A program made the translations under genes and the position numbers. From contig NC_135245.1 in assembly GCF_947623445.1 (NCBI RefSeq), positions 2,983,501 through 3,047,500 of the forward strand: a stretch of 64,000 nt of DNA, given 5' to 3'. Under the pieces are notes generated by a model. The model was given only the letters and a program-made list of their open reading frames with translations, was not told the origin of the DNA and did not search any database. This document shows, one piece after another, positions 1-11,594 of this stretch. Source of the stretch: Clavelina lepadiformis (lineage: Eukaryota > Chordata > Ascidiacea > Aplousobranchia > Clavelinidae). How positions within the stretch are numbered: position 1 is the stretch's first letter; each line of letters begins with the position of its first letter.

Positions 1-615
1 ATGCATGTTTGTGGCAGCGTGTGTATGTTAATTTATGAATTGGTTGGCAAAATTGATTATGCGATTTACTTCTTCACCGCTTCTGCATTTTAACATTTGG
101 AAAATTTTTGTGAATTAACAAAACTTACATATTCGATAATTATCGTGAAAACTTGAGGAATGTGCTGTAAACCAGAAAACTGTTCCAATATTTACCAAGT
201 TAACTTTCAAAATTGGTAAATGAAATAGTGTAGTTTTTTGTTAGGTATACATAACTCGCTACCTTTGCTTGAAAAGCACAAAAGAGCTGTTTTCTTTTTG
301 TGAAGGTTAATTAATATTAAAATTTACTATAGGACTATAACCTACTTTCTGCGCTTCGTAGAGCAAATTTTATCGTTAACAATAAATCAAAGAATCTATA
401 TCTTGTATATGGAGTTCAATTGCATGCCATGTAACTGACTCAAAACGTCATTATATCAGTGATTTTGATAACAATAGAAGACCGAACATTTAACAAAATT
501 TAGCAATTTTGTATTTCGTGTGTTTCTGGCATTTGCAAGCTACGAAAAAAAGCACAGGAAAAAATGACAAAGCAACTTGCATTTCACACCAGCAAGTTAT
601 TTCGCAGTATCAGAC

Positions 616-2337
616 TCAGTTTGGTTTAATCTTCATTTCGGCTTTCTTCATGGAATAGTAATTACTCTTCCACGGATACCAGCACATTCCCTTTGAATTA
701 TCCTGTCCACCGGTCAAGTAAGGACCATTCAAGTTTGCCGCATGGCAGCCATTGTACCACCAAGCTCCTTCGTAATTCCGAGCGCAGTGAACTTCGTGTC
801 GATCTAAATCTCTATCTTTGGTACTGAACGGAAGTCCGTTGTGATGTTGCAAAGCATCCCCTGCAAAAACAGGTCTCCAATTAATGAATTTCTAAGCACC
901 TGTTATTTTCTGAATGCCTACCAGTGGTAAGTTATTACATAAGAGTTAATGTTGCCAAACTGCGGGCCCCTGTTGCCAGCCATAATGCCTTTTATGAATT
1001 AATGACTAACTTTTATACCATAAACTCTACACCCAATACCCATCCCATTTTAGTTCTCATTTTGATATTACGATCGGGGTCCCCTGCGTTAAGGTTAGGA
1101 TTTCTTAAAGCGATAGTAATAACAAATTCATTTTATGAATTTAGGTAGCTTATAACCTTTTCATATAAAATATAAACATGTTGTGGTAAATAAAGTATAC
1201 CTGCATTTCCAGAGTAGCCTGTTGCAGTTAGACGATAATTGGAACCCTCTGACCCGACTTCAAATGAACTTAAGTATAAACAGACTTTAAACGCCAATGA
1301 CTACTTGAAGCGCACAATGACTTTTCGAGTACGACTTACCTGTATTCGGCAAATGCTCGGTTGTTTTCAAAATCTTCAATATCAACCCGAAGACGATAAT
1401 TGCCATTCTTAGTAAGCTGGTGAAGGTCATTTAAACCTATAAAAAGATAAACCATCTTAAAGACCTAGATTTGGAGAATATGCAACTAATTACAAAGAAA
1501 TATCTTAGCCGAGTTCCATTGTGAGATGCATATTTTGAATACAAACCAAGCCAATATTCTGAGTCAACTTTTCCAAACCCGCGTTGATAATCTTCCCAGT
1601 TTCTGTAAAAGTTTTCACTTCCATCAAATCGTCGATGAAAAACCTATAAATGAAGGAAATTATAAAAAATTGTAAGATGGATATTTTAACCCGAATAATC
1701 TTACCAGCCATCCGCCGTTCTCCGTTTCCATGTCACAGTAAACTTCCCTGGCCTTGCCGTTAATGACAACGCTCTTCACTCCACTTGTTGTCATTCCTCT
1801 TTCAAACAAATCCTGACAATCGCCTGATACTCTGGTTAAATTAATTATTCGCTGATCTGTAAAAAGTTTTGTAATTGCAATTTCAAGCTTTCACTGAATC
1901 TACATTTACAATGTTTTTCAAATGCATATAAATATAGCAACAAATGAAAAATAAGTTGCAATACTTATAGAATTTTTAGAATAATTATCTAATACCATCC
2001 ATTTAATGATAAAAATATCTTTATAATAAGCAACTGATAAGTTCGTTTTACCGATTTTGTTTGTTAGTTGATCTTCCAGGTCAGTGATTCTCGTCTGCAA
2101 CTTCTGAAATTCCTGCATCCACGTGTCACTGGCTCCGGGCTCCCCCTTATCCCCCATATCACCTTTCACTCCACGGTCACCAGGCGTTCCAACAGGGCCT
2201 TTTTTACCAGGGGCTCCAGGTAATCCCCTTTCACCCAAGTTGTCATCGTCCGCACACGTTAGAGTGACTTGACGTGTGCCTTGTGTCGCAGTAAAAAATA
2301 AGAAATTAATTACTGCAAACTGCAAAGTAGACATCAT
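616..2337 (-). CDS. Ficolin-like lectin (collagen + fibrinogen-like domain), copy 1, six exons
   Basis: Secreted pattern-recognition lectin, probably an initiator of the lectin complement pathway (family inference). Exons on the minus strand: 2337-2052, 1856-1705, 1643-1547, 1436-1340, 1268-1201, 860-616; all borders are GT/AG and phases join to one 314-residue protein. Residues 1-20 are a signal peptide, Cys28 is the likely inter-chain cysteine, residues 35-70 are 12 Gly-X-Y triplets including Pro-Gly-Lys-Lys-Gly-Pro, 71-95 form an amphipathic neck, and about 100-314 are the fibrinogen-like domain with the Asp-rich calcium loop (DRDLDR) and [13 protein letters not shown] at 2337 is chosen; an in-frame GTG six bases upstream is not a eukaryotic start. 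The last exon has an extra Cys (GMCWYPW) shared only with the orphan exon at 20081. The 3' flank (1-615) is duplicated at 19465. Length matches vertebrate ficolins (about 310-326). Confidence 0.9.
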
Positions 2338-3250
2338 CTTCACGACAAGCCCTGGTACAAGCTGAGGGTAGAATAAACCTTTTCTTGCTTAAAATGGAGC
2401 AACGGATCGATTAAGTTTGCTAATTGTCTTACTACCCTACGTAAGCTTTCAATATGATGATCCTAGTATTAGCAACTGATGTCGTATTTATAGGCGTCGA
2501 AGTCGTTCACAGTGAAGAAAATGAGCAAAGAATTTTGATCAACTCCGTAATCCAAACCTACGTCAATGGAAAATTCTTCTGTTTTGAAAAAAATCTTATG
2601 ACGTAAAAAAATAACCACATTGAACTTGGTTTGCGTCATTTCACTCTTATGTAAGTTAATCCGTTGATGGATTTAACAAACTTTTGAAACAAAACCCGCC
2701 TTTAAGTTGTTGTTGTTAAGATTTCAAAACCGCTGTAAAGCAATTGTGGTCACTATCACCTGCACAATAAAAGTTTTCATTGCCTCGAGTGTTTTACAAA
2801 TGCGTCATAGTAGCAATACAACGTCATGCGTTTGATTCAGTCAAGGTAGAAACTGTTGAGTTGTTTTTATAAACTTCAGATATTATCATTAGGATATTTA
2901 TTGCTGCTATTCGTTGCTGTTAAAATGAGTTACTTTAATTCGGTGATTTTTGATCTAATAAAATTTCAATTAAATTACAAAAAAGTTTTAGCTATCGAGA
3001 TTTATGCCGTTTATTGGGTTCAGAGATAATTACATTTAATTGTTTTTTGACAATAAACCTCCATGGCAACGATAAATTCGCTACGAGTAAGAAACCATCT
3101 TTTTGAGGCAATGCTTGATATTCCACAGATTTTATTGGTTTTCCCCTGATTGGTAGACAAGTGACAACAAAAAGATGTTTTTTACTCGGTGCAAATAAAT
3201 CACTATTTCTTGAAAAAACCTAATTGGAGTGCACTGATGCGTTGTCGCTT
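2338..3250 (-). promoter_or_regulatory. Conserved ficolin upstream block, copy 1
   Basis: This sequence, read on the minus strand, is clearly paralogous to the DNA upstream of the other three complete ficolin genes. A TATAAATA box lies at 2492-2485, about 150 bases before the ATG, giving a predicted start near 2460 and a 5' UTR of about 120 nt. Further upstream are conserved TGACG-like motifs (for example near 2600-2640 and 2805-2830) and a shared segment around 2990-3240. No reading frame is conserved, so the conservation is best read as promoter and enhancer sequence or simply a recent duplication tract. Confidence 0.6.
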
Positions 3251-4359
3251 TTCTGTGCTTTTTGTCACAACTAGTAGAATAGAACAAATAAACACTAATT
3301 AAAATATAAATTTTAATAATTATGCTGTTTCCGGTCTTTTTGTGAAAACATTCCTTTTTTATTCCCTCTTCGGACAAAATGATAGCAGGAGAAATAGCGC
3401 AAAATATGGTGAAGTGATTAGTGATAAGGACTACTGACAAATAATGCAAAAAAGTCTTAATTGCACACAGGAACGAGAATAAACACCATAAATAAACACA
3501 ATTTTGCTGCCAATGACTTACCCAATTATACTTCAATTGAGGGCCAAGAATTGTTTGTAACCTAAAACGGTCAAAAATTTACGTGCAAATATTGCGGCGA
3601 AAAGAGGCAAAAATAGATTACCTTTGCCAAAAAAGCTGGTTTTCCCAAAATTCAAGAATGTTTTGTTCAGAGATCCGGCCTGGAAAAGGTTAACAGTTAT
3701 AAAAAGGATACAGCCAAGGAAGTAAGCATATAGACGTACGAATTAGGAACCTAATTGTTATCTCCTGTTGAGCCCAGGATCACACCAGCAAGGACAATCT
3801 AAAGGCTGCAGACGTGATCAGCAGTGACCAGTTAACCAATTTTAATTAAGATAAAGAAACTTAAGGAATTGATAAGACGAGATTATTCGAGCTTTCGACG
3901 AAAATGACAGAGTGTTAAAATGGCCACACAGCTCAGCAGATGATAATCATCAAAGAATTTAATCCATGAGACTTGGCGATGAAAAGTCATCAGTTTCATG
4001 CATCAACCGCAACTTCTCTGCGTGTGTACACATAGATGCTCATTCGTTCATTTCCTGGAGATGTACCGCAGAATTTTCCATTGCATCAACCTGCTGTGGC
4101 ACTTTTGAATGCTTCCTCGTGCCCAAGAATAAAATATCACATAAACACTCTGAAAATCATCAACGCATGAGAAAGATGCCGTGCTGTCAAACTTTCCAAT
4201 CTTAAGTTACACTCGAAGAGAGTCTTCTACATTACATTCGCTATCATCAGAGGCTCTCAATATAGCGCAAATGTGAATAACCAACACCTTGCCAAGTCAA
4301 TCATTAAGTAAGGGATGTGTTAACCCTAAATATCTTTACAGAATTAAGTGTATAAGTGT
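3251..4359. other. Gene-free spacer
   Basis: AT-rich DNA between the upstream block of ficolin copy 1 and the intron relic. I see no supported exon, RNA gene or complete repeat. Short open frames lack splice-consistent borders and any family resemblance. Confidence 0.5.
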
Positions 4360-4730
4360 CACGCCGAATTCCTGTAAGTTCAAGATATCCCGCTTTAACG
4401 GCTAAACAACTAGAGTCTATCTTCGCTCTTCTACCTCTTAATAAGATTCAATCTCTTAACTCGAAAATTTGTAGAATAAAAACAACGGTATTCTCAGCAT
4501 TGTTAGTAAAAAAGAATCAGCATTTTCTTTAAGATCCAAAACGTAGAATAAAAGTCAACTCTTGTTCACCAAATACCGTGCAATCCACTCTGATTAGTCG
4601 GCGAGATAAAAAATCGCGAGCAGTGTAACATGCCTCGGGGAGGAGTTGTAGAATAAAAAGTAAAACGTGTACATGTATCTAAAACTCACCTAAATGATGA
4701 AACGGGTCACAAGTGGCACCTGGGTAAGAC
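4360..4730 (+). pseudogene. Relic of ficolin intron 4
   Basis: This stretch is similar in order and sense to intron 4 of ficolin copies 3 (about 15720-16440) and 4 (about 27190-27470). Shared landmarks are the segment after CACGCC, the CAAAACGTA block, CTTGT-CA, the GTAACATGCCT block near 4625-4640 and the GTGTACA...AAAAC block near 4665-4685. No flanking exon 4 or exon 5 is recognisable, so it is either a decayed ficolin fragment or a dispersed repeat that also sits in those introns. Confidence 0.5.
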
Positions 4731-4855
4731 ATTAATACTACACAAAGTCACTCATTTCGTGTTAAAACTTAGGTGTTTGCAAATTGTGATGTATATTTTA
4801 CTATTACCATATTCACTTGATTGAAAATTTTATCGCTCAACGTGGCGGGGATGAG

Positions 4856-4911
4856 AAAGCCGCAAAGAGGAGAAACTATTTTAATTTCCATATTGGCTAT
4901 TAACTTGGTGG
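4856..4911 (+). repeat. Left copy of long LINE-flanking duplication
   Basis: A block of about 55 bases beginning AAAGCCGCAAAGAGG and ending TTAACTTGGTGG is repeated in direct orientation at 8166-8219 with only a few differences. The two copies bracket the LINE exactly as a target-site duplication would, but are much longer than the usual 7-20 bases. Confidence 0.7.
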
Positions 4912-7900
4912 ATAACTGGGGGAGGGGAGAGACAAGCACCTTCATGTGATCCCCTCCGTCAGTACCATATCTAACAAGAAGATACGCGAAGCGAAGATTG
5001 TCAAAACCGAGCAATTACCCAGACCAGAGCTCACTGCAGGGTGGCGAGGGAAACGCCCTTCTCAGGGCGCGGCAGCTCTTCTGTCGAAAAGTACCGTAGA
5101 CCCACCGTCCTGCAGCTGAACACCGAGGGCATCACCGCCAGCAAAATCAGTGTCATAGAACACCTGGCCAACAAACATCAAGCCCTCATCATCGTCCTCC
5201 AAGAGACCCACTGCACATCTATGGATAAGTTGGTAATAACCAACTTCAAACTCGCAGGCGCAATGCTCAGCAGGAAACACGGCCTCGCCACGTTTGTCCA
5301 TGATCAACTGACAACTGAGCTGGACCCTAGAAGACCAATCCCCAGCCCAATCGGAACTCGAGTGGCTCTGTGTAGACATAACAGGCTACAAGATCATCAA
5401 TATCTACAAGCCCCCACCCTTGCGACTTACACCATCAGCCATACCAGTGTTCCCCCACCCCAGCCTCTACGTCGGTGACTTCAATAGCCACCACACGGAC
5501 TGGGGCTACAACACAACCAACAACGACGGAGAAAGCTTGGCTGCCTGGGCGGCCAATAACAACCTCGCCCTACTCCACGATCCTAAGGGTGCTGCTAGCT
5601 TCTTCTCCGGGCGTTGGAACAATGGTAAAAACGCAGACCTGGCATTCGCAAGTATGGGCTCCGATAGTCGACACCCGCACAGACGCGTGCTAGAGAAGTT
5701 CCCTAGGTCCCAACATCGACCCTCGCTTGTCACCGCCCCCAAACTCGCATTGCCTGTCCCGAGCAAGCTGGTTAAGCGTTGCAACTTCAGAAAGGCCGAT
5801 TGGAAACGCTACGGCTTCCATTCTAAAAAAAGACGCTAAGCGTCTACCTCCCCCACACACCATCCATGTGGACGAAGCCTACCAGGATTTCTGCGACGCA
5901 ATAACATCTGCGGCAAAAAAATCCATCCCCCGCGGCCGACTGAAGATCTACATACCGTGCTGGGATAAGGAGTGCCAAAGTCCCTACTGTGACTTTCTTG
6001 GTGCCCCTCAGGGTGACGACACCAACACATCAGCCACAGTTTTACTGGAAAGGCTTGACCAAAAGAGGAAGCACCGCTGGACAGAGGCTGTCAACTCAAT
6101 CGACTTCACACACTCTAGCCGCACAGCATGGTATACATTGAACAATCTCACTGGCAGGTCACGTGGATCTCGTCAACAATGCCCTGTCTCGCCTAATGCC
6201 ATCGCAACACAACTTGTGAAGAACGGGACGTTTAAAACGAGAAACCGTGACTCAGACAGGTCTGTCCTCCAAGAAATGACGAACCTCTGGAAGGTGCCAA
6301 CATCATACGAAGACAACATCTCTGGCGTTTTTACTACGGAATAATTCGCCGCCGCCCTCGAGCACACGAAGCCAGGTAAAGCTCCGGGCCTTAACCATTT
6401 ATGCCCGGAGCTAATACTCCATGCTGCTCCCGCCCTGAAGTCCTGGTTAAAAGACTTCCTTTCCTGCTGCATGCGCCGCTTGCGTATCCCTAAAATCTGG
6501 AGAAGATCCCTTGTAGTTGTAGTCCCTAAGCCGAAGAAGCCTTCAGGGGATCCAAAGAGCTACCGCCCCATCTCCCTGCTCTGCATCCCCTTCAAGATTC
6601 TCGAAAGACTCATCTACGCCCGTGTCGAACCGATAATAGACCCACAGCTCCCTCGGGAACAAGCTGGCTTCCGACACGAAAGATCAACCGTAGACCAGGT
6701 CACACTTATGACCCAAGACATCGAGGACAGCTTCTCAGCTAAGAAGAAGGCCGGCGCCGTGTTTGTTGATCTCTCGGCTGCCTATGACACCGTGTGGCAC
6801 AACGGTCTTACCTGCAAGCTACTCCGTCTACTTCCTGACAGGCACATGGTCCACATGATCATGGAACTCGTACAAAACCGTAGTTTCACCCTCACCACCG
6901 GCAGCGGCCCACGAAGTAGAATACGCCGACTCAGAAACGGCGTCCCACAGGGCTCCGTCTTGGCTCCTCTCCTGTTCAACATATACACCTATGACCTGCC
7001 CACCACCACCTCCAGGAAGTATGCCTATGCAGATGACCTGGCACTCCTGCATTCTGCCGGAGACTGGCAGTCGATGGAGAGGTATCTTAGCCAAGAAATG
7101 CAAACACTAACAGCATATCTCCAGAAATGGAAGCTGCAGCTCAGCAAGGCAAAGACAGTGTCGGCGGCCTTCCACCTTAACAACAAGGAAGCACAGCGTG
7201 AGATAAGCATCAGTATTGATGGGGAACACCTGCCCTACAGCGTCGAGCCTACCTACCTCGGACAGGGCACTCACGTATCGTCGACACTTGGAGTCACTGC
7301 GCAATAAACTATCTGCGCGCGTCGCACTCCTAAGGCGGCTGGCGGGTTCAGGCTGGGGGGCCGGCGCAAAAACCCTTCGCACGGCCACCCGCAGCTGGCA
7401 CTCGTCTACTCCACCGCCGAGTACTGCGCACCACTGTGGTGTCGTAGCTCTCACACCCGCCACATCAACACCGCCATCAACGACGCACTGCGTATTGTGA
7501 CTGGTTGCCTGCGTCCCACTCCAACGGACTACTTACCAATCCTTGCAGGCATCCAACCTGCTGAGCTACCCCGCAAAGGAGCCATGATTTCTCTCGCTCG
7601 CCGCGCTTTGGACCCCGAACACCTTCTCCATACCCCACTCCAGCGACCACCATCTGGAAAGCAGCGACTGAAATCAAGACACCCCTTTGTGCCAGCCGCA
7701 CAACAGCTACTCAGTAGCGCAGAAGACCTTGGACTAAGTGCGGCGCACTGGACGAACCACATGTGGAGCACGGAGTGGCAAAACAACACCACCAGACTTT
7801 GTGACTTCATAGCCGACGCCGACCCAAACCCATCGGGAATGTCCCTCGCAAGACCTGCTTGGGTCAGGCTCAACCGCCTGCGCACCGGCGTCGGACGTTT

Positions 7901-8165
7901 TCGCTCAGATATGCACACATGGGGACTGGCTCCCTCATCAGGATGCGAGTGTGGTGCCACAGAGCAGACAGCAGACCACGTCATCAATGACTGCCCAATC
8001 CATCGACCCCCACATGGTGTGCGTGGTCTGAAAACACTGGACGAAGACACAATCACATGGCTAATGACGTCATGCCCAGAAATCTAGTTGGGGAAAGAAG
8101 AAACGCTCAAACGACGAAGAAGAAACTTGGTGGTTGATCGAAAAAAATTTAAAAAAAAAGCACAA
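4912..8165 (+). mobile_element. Non-LTR retrotransposon (LINE), jockey/CR1-like, decayed
   Basis: The element carries an AP-like endonuclease followed by a reverse transcriptase and a C-terminal Cys/His motif, and ends in a CGACGAAGAAGAAA-rich tail with A-runs (about 8130-8165). It lies between two copies of a 55-base direct repeat. No gag-like first frame is visible upstream of the endonuclease, so it may be 5' truncated or belong to a single-ORF family. It is GC-richer than its AT-rich surroundings. Clade assignment is by general appearance only. Confidence 0.85.
5041..8087 (+). pseudogene. LINE polyprotein (endonuclease + reverse transcriptase), frameshifted
   Basis: Domains in order: endonuclease (about 5095-5730, with LQLNTEGITASK, QETH, GDFNSHHTDWGY and RSQHRPS), linker, reverse transcriptase (about 6470-7260, with [29 protein letters not shown] and YADD), thumb and a C-terminal Cys/His region (7930-8010, GCECGATEQTADH). 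The frame breaks near 5335, 5815, 7256 and about 7480, and an in-frame stop sits at 6342-6344. The YADD catalytic motif is intact, but the copy cannot make a full protein. It resembles the antisense copy at 23956-26978 along its length and belongs to the same broad family. Confidence 0.85.
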
Positions 8166-8219
8166 AAAGCCGCAAAGAGGAGAAACTATTTTAATTTCCT
8201 TATTCTATTAACTTGGTGG
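8166..8219 (+). repeat. Right copy of long LINE-flanking duplication
   Basis: Direct repeat partner of 4856-4911. It differs by a few substitutions and a three-base deletion in the TATTGGCTATT portion. It follows directly on the A-rich LINE tail. Confidence 0.7.
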
Positions 8220-8999
8220 TTGATCAAACAAAATTTATTTAAGTGGCAATATTTTCACAAAAGTGTGTGTTTTTAGTATTTCTGTTTGCATGTTTTAGTA
8301 AAATAATATATGTTCACGTTTTATTTGCTTTGTGTATGTGGTTATGTTTTTGTCTTACCTGGTATTAGTAAAAGAAAAAAAAGACATACGTTGGTACTCT
8401 AAAGGTTAACTTTCTTTTTGATTTTTTCTACACGTGCGTTTGCAAACATAATCTTGCTTTTTCATGTGTACTAAGAAAATGGTATTAGTAGTACGGTATA
8501 TCAGTCTGGTGTATGTGGCGCATATACTGCATAACCAACGAATGTTTTTCCCATAAATTATAAGCTATGTTTCTACTACTGTTTCCACACAATACGTATA
8601 ATTTGTGTATCGCCTATAAAAAACATTTCTGCTTTTCATTTTAATTTACTATAATTTCTAAACAAGATCTGTGAAATATGTAGCCTTACTTATGTAATTT
8701 TTAATTTGACATTTTAACAGTGATATCTAATAACAACTTGAAGTTCCTATTTCGGGGATTTCCCATATCTGACAACATCAACGCACAACATGATCAAGAT
8801 TTAGGATAACGATCGTTTGGTGATGTCTAACCATGTAAGCCAGAACCATGTCAAAGAAATTATTTTGAGATACTTTACGGTTAGTTACAACAGCTACACT
8901 TTGTTGTAAATAATGATCCGTTTTTGTCTATTGGGTAAGATGTCGGTTGGTGATAATGTGAACATAACCTGGTGAGTTTAGAAACACTCCAATTAAACA
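8220..8999. other. AT-rich spacer
   Basis: Low-complexity AT-rich DNA with several poly-A and poly-T runs. No gene, RNA or complete repeat is supported here. Confidence 0.5.
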
Positions 9000-9802
9000 T
9001 AAATTATTCGTTATTATCTCTAAACCCAATAAACCGCGTAAATTTCGATAGCTTAATTTTTTCGCAATTTAATTGAAATGTTATTCCATCAAAAATCACC
9101 GAATTAAAGTAACTCGGTTTAACTGCAACGAATAACAGCAATAAATATCCTAATGGTAATATCTGAAAATTAGGCTATAAAAATAACTCAACAGTTTCTA
9201 CCTTGACTGAATCAAACACATGACGTTGTATTGCTACTATGACGCATTTGTGAAACACTCGAGGCAATGAAAACTTTTATTGTGCAGGTGGTCGTGACCA
9301 CAATTGCTTTACAGCGGTTTTGAAATCTTAACAAAAACAAATCAAAGGCGGGTTTTGTTTCAGAAGTTTATCAAATCCATCAACGGATTAACTTACATAA
9401 GAGTGAAATGAAGCAAATTGGGTACAATGCGGTTATTTTCTTACGTCAATGAATGCTTTTCAAGCTACAAAATTTTCCATTGACGTAGGGATGAATTCCG
9501 GAGTTGATTTTATCCGAATTAATCCCAGTTAAATCACGTAGCAAAAGAGGCTAAGGCGAGAAGTGATGTCAAACAAGATTGGAAGTTTTATATCACAATG
9601 GTAAACAAGTTGTTTTGTTTATCATTTCTCTACTGTCGATGATTTTGGTGCCCATAAATACGACATCATTTGCCACCAAAACCATCACACTGAAAGCTAA
9701 AAGATTGGCAAAACGATTAGCAAGCCCAATCGATCTGTCGTACTTTTTCGAGCAAGAAAAAGTTTATTCTGCTCTCAGCTTGTACCAGGGTTTGTCGTGA
9801 AG
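9000..9802 (+). promoter_or_regulatory. Conserved ficolin upstream block, copy 2
   Basis: Paralogous over almost its whole length to the blocks before copies 1, 3 and 4. Landmarks in shared order are CCCAATAAACCGCGTAAAT, ACCGAATTAAAGTAA, TTTCTACCTTGACTGAATCAAA, TGACGCATTTGTGAAACACTCGA, GTCGTGACCACAATTGCTTTAC and AGGCGGGTTTTGTTTC. The TATA element is weaker than in the other copies (CATAAATA, 9653-9660). A pyrimidine-rich CTCTCAG followed by CTTGTACCAGGG lies about 25-30 bases before the ATG and is shared by all copies. Confidence 0.6.
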
Positions 9803-11594
9803 ATGATGTCTACTTTGCAGTTTGCAGTAATTAATTTCTTATTTTTTACTGCGACACAAGGCACACGCCAAGTCACTCTAACGTGTGGGGACGATGAAAA
9901 CTTGGGTGAAAGGGGATTACCCGGAGCCCCTGGTAAAAAAGGCCCCGTTGGAATGCCTGGTGACCGTGGGGTAAAAGGTGATATGGGGGATAAAGGGGAG
10001 CCCGGAGCCAGTGACACGTGGATGCAAGAATTTCGGAAATTGCAGATGAGAATCATTGACCTGGAAGATCAACTGACAAACAAAATTGGTAAAAGGAGTT
10101 TTCGCTTTCAATGTTGCGGTTTAAAGATATTGTTATTATTATATATAGGTAGTATTGAATGAAATTTGTAGAATTTCGAATTTGTTTATTTGTTGGCTGA
10201 CGTATTTCTAAAACAATCTTTTCCATATGAAGAACATCGTAAAAATTTAGGTCCTGTAATTCGGTAATACAAGCTGAAAACTACAATTACACGACTTTTT
10301 ACAGATCAGCGAATTTTAAATCTTACGAAAACACGAGATTGCCAGGACTTGTTTGAGAGAGGAATGACAACAATTGGAGTGAAGAGCGTTGTCATTAACG
10401 GCAAGGCCAGGGAAGTTTATTGCGACATGGAAACGGAGAACGGCGGATGGCTGGTAAGATTATTTGGGTAAAATATGCACATTACAATTTTTAATAACTT
10501 CCATCATTTATAGGTTTTTCATCGACGATTTGATGGAAGTGAAAACTTTTACAGAAACTGGGAAGATTATCAACGCGGGTTTGGAAAAGTTGACTCAGAA
10601 TATTGGCTTGGTTTGTTCTAAAATACAAATTGCTATTCAGTCTATATAGAGTAGAGAGTATATTAGTAGAGTATAGAGTATATTAGTAGAGTATAGAGTA
10701 TATATAGAGTCTATAGTATAGACATTACGGCTAGAAATTTAGCTTATATTTTTTTGTCGCTTAATAGCCGTTGGTTTGTTGTAAAACACAAATTGCAAGG
10801 AAATGTTTAAAAACATACCGTAATAAAATCGTTTGATCATATCAAACCCCGAGTTTCGGTTTTCGATATTTTTATCTTTTTATAGGTTTAAATGACCTTC
10901 ACCAGCTTACTAAGAATGGCAATTATCGTCTTCGGGTGGATATTGAAGATTTTGAAAACAACCGAGCATTTGCCGAATACAGGTAAGTTTTTTCCCAAAA
11001 GGTTTTTGATTTGAAACAATTTTATTTCTATAATTGGCAAGTATAATGTTTTTGTATACACTTTCAGTTCATTTGAAGTTGGATCGTTGGATTCTAATTA
11101 TAGTCTAACTGCAACCGGCTATTCTGGAAATGCAGGTAATGGTCTACGTTATTTTTGGTATAAATACAACGGCTTCTTTGGAATTAACTTCAACGATTTT
11201 TGCCTGAAACTTTGCAAAGATTTTGGTGTCCCATATTGTCGTGGAAAAGACTGAACCTAATGTGATACAGCTAACGAGAGCGTATTTTTCAGATACTCCA
11301 GTTCTGTTATAAACTTCATTTATCACCTAACTGTCTGTATTTGTAGGGGATGCGTTGGAATATCACAATGGACTTCCGTTTAGTACCAAGGACAGAGATT
11401 TAGATCGACACAACGACATTCACTGCGCTCAGCGTTACGAAGGAGCTTGGTGGTACAATCGCTGCCATACGGCGAACTTGAATGGTCCTTACTTGACTGG
11501 TGGACAAGTCACATCGAAAGGAATGCCTTGGCATCCATGGAAAAACAGTTACTACTCCTTGAAGAAAGCCGAGATGAAGATTAAACCAAACTGA
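9803..11594 (+). CDS. Ficolin-like lectin, copy 2, six exons
   Basis: Secreted collagen-fibrinogen lectin. Exons: 9803-10088, 10305-10453, 10514-10610, 10886-10982, 11068-11135, 11347-11594; phases join without a break to 314 residues. Signal peptide 1-20, Cys28, Gly-X-Y 35-70 with Pro43-Gly-Lys45-Lys-Gly-Pro48, neck 71-95, fibrinogen-like domain about 100-314. Fibrinogen-domain landmarks are [72 protein letters not shown] and the C-terminal [10 protein letters not shown]. Exon 2 is one codon shorter and exon 6 one codon longer than in the other copies. Intron 3 carries a small minisatellite. The most compact of the four copies; nothing suggests it is inactive. Confidence 0.92.
10641..10720 (+). 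repeat. About 20-bp minisatellite in ficolin copy 2 intron 3
   Basis: Roughly three tandem units of GTAGAGTATAGAGTATATTA with decay at both ends. It is intronic and absent from the corresponding introns of the other copies. Confidence 0.75.

Noticed and set aside
1918..2051. Extension of the ficolin copy 1 exon 1 frame into a longer protein
   Set aside because: The frame simply reads through the donor after 2052 into the intron; splicing to 1856 restores the fibrinogen-like domain as in every other copy. The same applies to copies 2 and 4.
5062..8056. Several minus-strand frames over 60-175 codons across the LINE
   Set aside because: Antisense shadows of the GC-rich endonuclease/reverse transcriptase frame.
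9797..9802. GTG two codons upstream of the ficolin ATG as start (also at copies 1 and 4, and GTG 44971 for SGPL1)
   Set aside because: Nuclear genes of animals start at ATG; the downstream ATG gives a proper signal peptide (ficolin) or the expected N-terminus (SGPL1).
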